NCBI RefSeq assembly: GCF_001642475.1
Contig: NW_019173956.1
Span: forward strand, 248,001-312,000
Length of the DNA stretch: 64,000 nucleotides
From: Fonsecaea monophora
Lineage: Eukaryota > Ascomycota > Eurotiomycetes > Chaetothyriales > Herpotrichiellaceae
Direction of reading: 5' to 3'
A program made the position numbers and the translations under genes. The notes beneath the pieces were generated by a model that saw only the letters and a list, made by a program, of their open reading frames with translations, did no database searches and was not told the origin of the DNA. Positions 61,100-64,000 of the stretch are shown in pieces; the stretch's first letter is position 1, and each line of letters begins with the position of its first letter.

Positions 61100-61434
61100 G
61101 GCGAGATTTCCGTGCGACAAACGTGTCTGACAACATGGCGGTTGAACGGGGCGCTATTTACGACATTGATATTTGATGACAAGCTTTACGTGTTTGTTCG
61201 AAGCTCGCTCCAAGATCACGAGGTTAAGGACAAAGGCAGTTAGAACCAATTTCCCATCACTGGGATCATTGTGTTATGGCGGGGCCCCAACAGCTATCAC
61301 TTTCAATTGCTTCGTCATGAGCTACACTATGCCGCGATCATCAGCCCCAACTCTTTTCTCTGTGGTATCTATGATACTTCCAAGCTGTATCCCGACGTCC
61401 TGATAGTCTGTCAGTGCGTGAATGTCATTCTGTG
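61100..61434 (+). pseudogene. Possible decayed coding fragment with an internal TAG
   Basis: One frame reads as plausible protein from about 61100 (TLIFDDKLYVFVRSSLQDHE), meets a TAG near 61240, then continues as GIIVLWRGPNSYHFQLLRHE and AIISPNSFLCGIYDTSKLYP to a TGA at 61432-61434. The continuous protein-like quality on both sides of the stop suggests a nonsense mutation or a missed intron. Family unknown. Confidence 0.25.
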
Positions 61435-62689
61435 AAAGGTATATGGTGAGATTCATTTCGCAAACTCCCGATGCCTGACTTTCGCTCCTCATCGGTATAA
61501 CTCGGGGTCCCCCCCATCCCTAGCGGCGTGCTAGTACAGAACGATTCCTTCCATCGCTGCGGATGCGCAGATAATGCCACGACCGGCTCGTTTGCGACTT
61601 CCTGGCTGCACAGGCCTGGATTCGGCATCACGGATCCGATAAGTCGCCTTGGACTCGTTCTTCGTGCTTGGAGAAAAGATGCCGCCAGAACGACAGATAA
61701 GTCTATCCTCTGAGCATCACTTTTGTTAGGTTAGACTTCATGTCAAAGGAACGTCAAGTGTCCGCCTCGATGTGGTGTCGGAGTCAAAGAGCAGGGGCTT
61801 GGCGGTGATGGTGGAAGTTTTTGATCAAAATTTGCTGGCTGACAAGTCACTCCAAAGGGGCCCCCGGAGGTACTGGGCTTTGATGCTGTATGAGACTGAT
61901 GGGGAATAGGCATCCTAAATACAGAACCCAACACATCGTTGTATGAACAAGCTCAGTATCGACCAGTTTGTTGTAGAAAGAGAGTTCAGGGGACTATCGG
62001 GTGGGGCGGGATTCTGGACAAGACGAATGTGATTGGCTCCGGTCTGAACGTCTTCGCTTGACGTCAACCACAATCTGCCGCAAGCTTCCGCTCCTTCAGT
62101 GCAAACGACACGTTCCGTAGTTGATTTCCCAAGCTGAAATGACTCTACGGTTCCAATAGGGAGTTTGTGCGATCGACATTTTCTCATTGAGAAGGGGCAA
62201 CTAAACGACATGATTGGCAGCCTTTGAAAGCTTTCGATACGTCGTTCGCAGTCAATACCTCGTCGGTTGGACGCGGTCTTGCAATTCCTTCCGTGCAAAA
62301 CTCTATGGGACCAGGCAGGTACTTTATTCTTCTGCTATGCACCTTCGGGTGTTGCCATTCATGATTACGCCCAGAGGATAGCCCGGGCGGTGATCCTGAC
62401 TCCTACACAGGGGCGACAAGGTCGAACGCGACTTCTTGATACATCACCCTTGACTCGGACGCTCTTCTGCCTAAAAGGAGTCCATTCATGTTCTGGTGCA
62501 CACTCGATTGCTAACTAAGACAAGAAAGAAGGCGGTTATTAACAGATTCGCCATTTTGAGTTTTCACCATGAATAATCCGAAGCGTCTTGTTGCGAGATT
62601 GCGATGCAGCATAGCAGGTCCGCCGAGTTCGAACACATATTCCAAAGCTGAGCAGCAGATCCACACATGAGGGGCCGGTCCGGAACGAA
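61435..62689. other. Spacer
   Basis: No gene supported; only short, overlapping frames. Confidence 0.5.
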
Positions 62690-63118
62690 TCAGCCCGCCC
62701 TCCGAGCTATCCAGCCGTTTGACCTCCTTTGGCGCCCCCGAGAGCTGCAGGCTCGGGGGCGCCAAGGGTTCGTTTCTCGTCCTATATCTTGGCAGCAGAT
62801 GGCTTCGACTTGCGTTTCCTTTTTCCTGTGGTCGAGGGACCCTTTTCGACTAGACAGGATTGTCCATGACACACGGAATCCTCGGCAGGAAAGACTCTTA
62901 CACCGACGCACGGTCTTCTGGACTCTGCCTCGTCTCCCTGAATCCTCACCATCACAAGTTTCCTCCTTCACATTGTCATACCAAGGGTGCTTGCAATCCG
63001 TCAAGTTCCGGTCGATATCCTGTTCCCGAAACAAAAGATTTCCCATTTGCTGGCCTCCTGCTCTGCTGAGGGCGTTGAGTGTCATGTCGTTGATGAAGGA
63101 GGCTAGCCATGAGGTAAC
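62690..63118 (-). CDS. Possible exon of an unidentified gene
   Basis: A frame open from an acceptor-like TTTAG at 63119 to a stop at 62690 gives 142 codons, including FINDMTLNALSRAGGQQMGN and a basic, Cys-containing C-terminal half. The other frames here also have open stretches, and I could not find a convincing upstream exon. Treat as tentative. Confidence 0.25.
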   Translation of the reverse strand, partial: VTSWLASFINDMTLNALSRAGGQQMGNLLFREQDIDRNLTDCKHPWYDNVKEETCDGEDSGRRGRVQKTVRRCKSLSCRGFRVSWTILSSRKGSLDHRKKETQVEAICCQDIGRETNPWRPRACSSRGRQRRSNGWIARRAG

Positions 63119-64000
63119 CTAAAGAGCTTGATAGCAGTTCGAAGTCTGCTTCCAGTGCTTTTCCCTTCCAAGGCTTGTGTGTACTCCCCGCAATAACAAG
63201 ACCATTTGGGTATTTTCGAGGAGTCGGGAAACCCGCCATGTCAGGAAAGGAGCGGTTTATGTCCCAGTCATGCTGCGTCCTTTCTCTTATACCAAAAGGC
63301 CTGCAGTTGCTAAACTAGCAAGATCAGGAATGGGATAACGAGGGAGGAGCTCGCCATGATAGAGAATAAAGGGTTGTTGGCAGGCTGAGGAGGAGGCGGA
63401 CACTCCGCCAGCAAGATCCCGAGAAGTTGAGCTGGCAAGCTCTCTGGTCAATGTCGCTCGTTCTCATGAAGTCAGTTGTACATTCCGTCACATGGCTACG
63501 TCTTTGTTATTGAGGTTGAGATCAACTGAGGCGGTGCTTGTCGAGCAGATCGTGGTCCAGTGACAACGGTATCTCATGGTGTTTGACGACGAGCATCCCT
63601 GGAGCATGTGCATTTGACAGGCCCTAGGGGCATGTGAATAGTGATCATGTAAGTATGCAAGTGCCACCAAGCAAAGATCTGCTCAAAGCATCAAGGTGAA
63701 AGCTGCGGTATGTTACGACCCTAGTCAATATCAAGGCAATATCCCTCGCCGCCCTATGCTATTCAGAAACCCCGAGAACTGACCGTCTAAAGCAGCGATC
63801 GCATAATCGTGCTTTGTAACTGCGGACTGCTTTTGCTCTGTTTGCTTTCCTCCTCACCATACGCCGGCTGATCATGTTCATGATGTGTCCTTTATGCAGG
63901 CATTGTGGTTGGTTTTCCTTGTGGCTGTCTTCAGGATGCTCAATGTCCGCAAAGCCCTTCTCTGACAACGGCTCGTCGCCCATCTCTGCTTGATTGCACG
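63119..64000. other. Window end, with one small open frame
   Basis: Nothing firm. A minus-strand ATG at 63983 opens a 74-codon polar frame (to 63759) that could be a first exon, but no downstream exon could be joined to it. Confidence 0.35.

Noticed and set aside
1..64000. tRNA, 5S rRNA, transposon or CRISPR features
   Set aside because: No B-box-like GGTTCGANTCC in tRNA context, no 5S-like block, no terminal inverted repeats with a transposase, and no spaced direct repeats were seen by eye. A tRNAscan/Infernal/RepeatMasker run would be decisive.

Overview
The window looks like nuclear DNA of a filamentous ascomycete (Pezizomycotina). Genes on both strands are split by short introns (about 46-125 bp) with GTRNGT-type donors and YAG acceptors. 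Housekeeping genes such as VPS13 and APN2 sit among transporters and lineage-restricted proteins, and spacers are long and rich in microsatellites. I cannot place the species further. Eukaryotic start rules were applied, so reading frames opening with TTG, CTG or GTG were re-started at ATG or joined to an upstream exon. I saw no tRNA, rRNA, CRISPR or intact transposon, but this was by eye only.

Layout. 0-8.1 kb: a PD-(D/E)XK-like hypothetical protein (134-1682), a 3-ketosteroid-dehydrogenase-type flavoprotein (3705-5467) and an unidentified two-exon protein (7230-8106). 8.1-13.7 kb: gene-poor, with only broken coding-like fragments. 13.7-16.7 kb: a DUF1907/C11orf54-type metal-dependent hydrolase (13745-14860), then a badly broken protein-kinase pseudogene on the minus strand (15903-16694). 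18.4-20.3 kb: a five-exon MFS sugar transporter (minus). 24.4-26.2 kb: a three-exon APC amino-acid permease. 27.4-39.8 kb: a divergent housekeeping pair, the AP endonuclease APN2 (minus) and the giant lipid-transfer protein VPS13 (plus, 3181 aa), sharing an 851-bp intergenic region. 40.2-41.7 kb: a low-complexity, polyglutamine and coiled-coil protein. 41.7-64 kb: mostly sparse, with a doubtful Cys-motif protein (48587-49761), an unidentified minus-strand protein (51085-52460), a second nuclease-like hypothetical protein (55447-56796), a divergent kinase-like protein (58122-58988) and several decayed fragments.

The genes do not form an obvious biosynthetic cluster. The core block (27-40 kb) looks conserved. 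The flanks look like accessory chromosome, with transporters, lineage-specific nuclease-like and kinase-like proteins, and relics at different stages of decay. The best-supported unusual items are the multi-lesion kinase pseudogene, the kinase-like protein with a non-canonical catalytic loop and DFS in place of DFG, and the two nuclease-like orphan proteins. I did not find a convincing multi-gene system.
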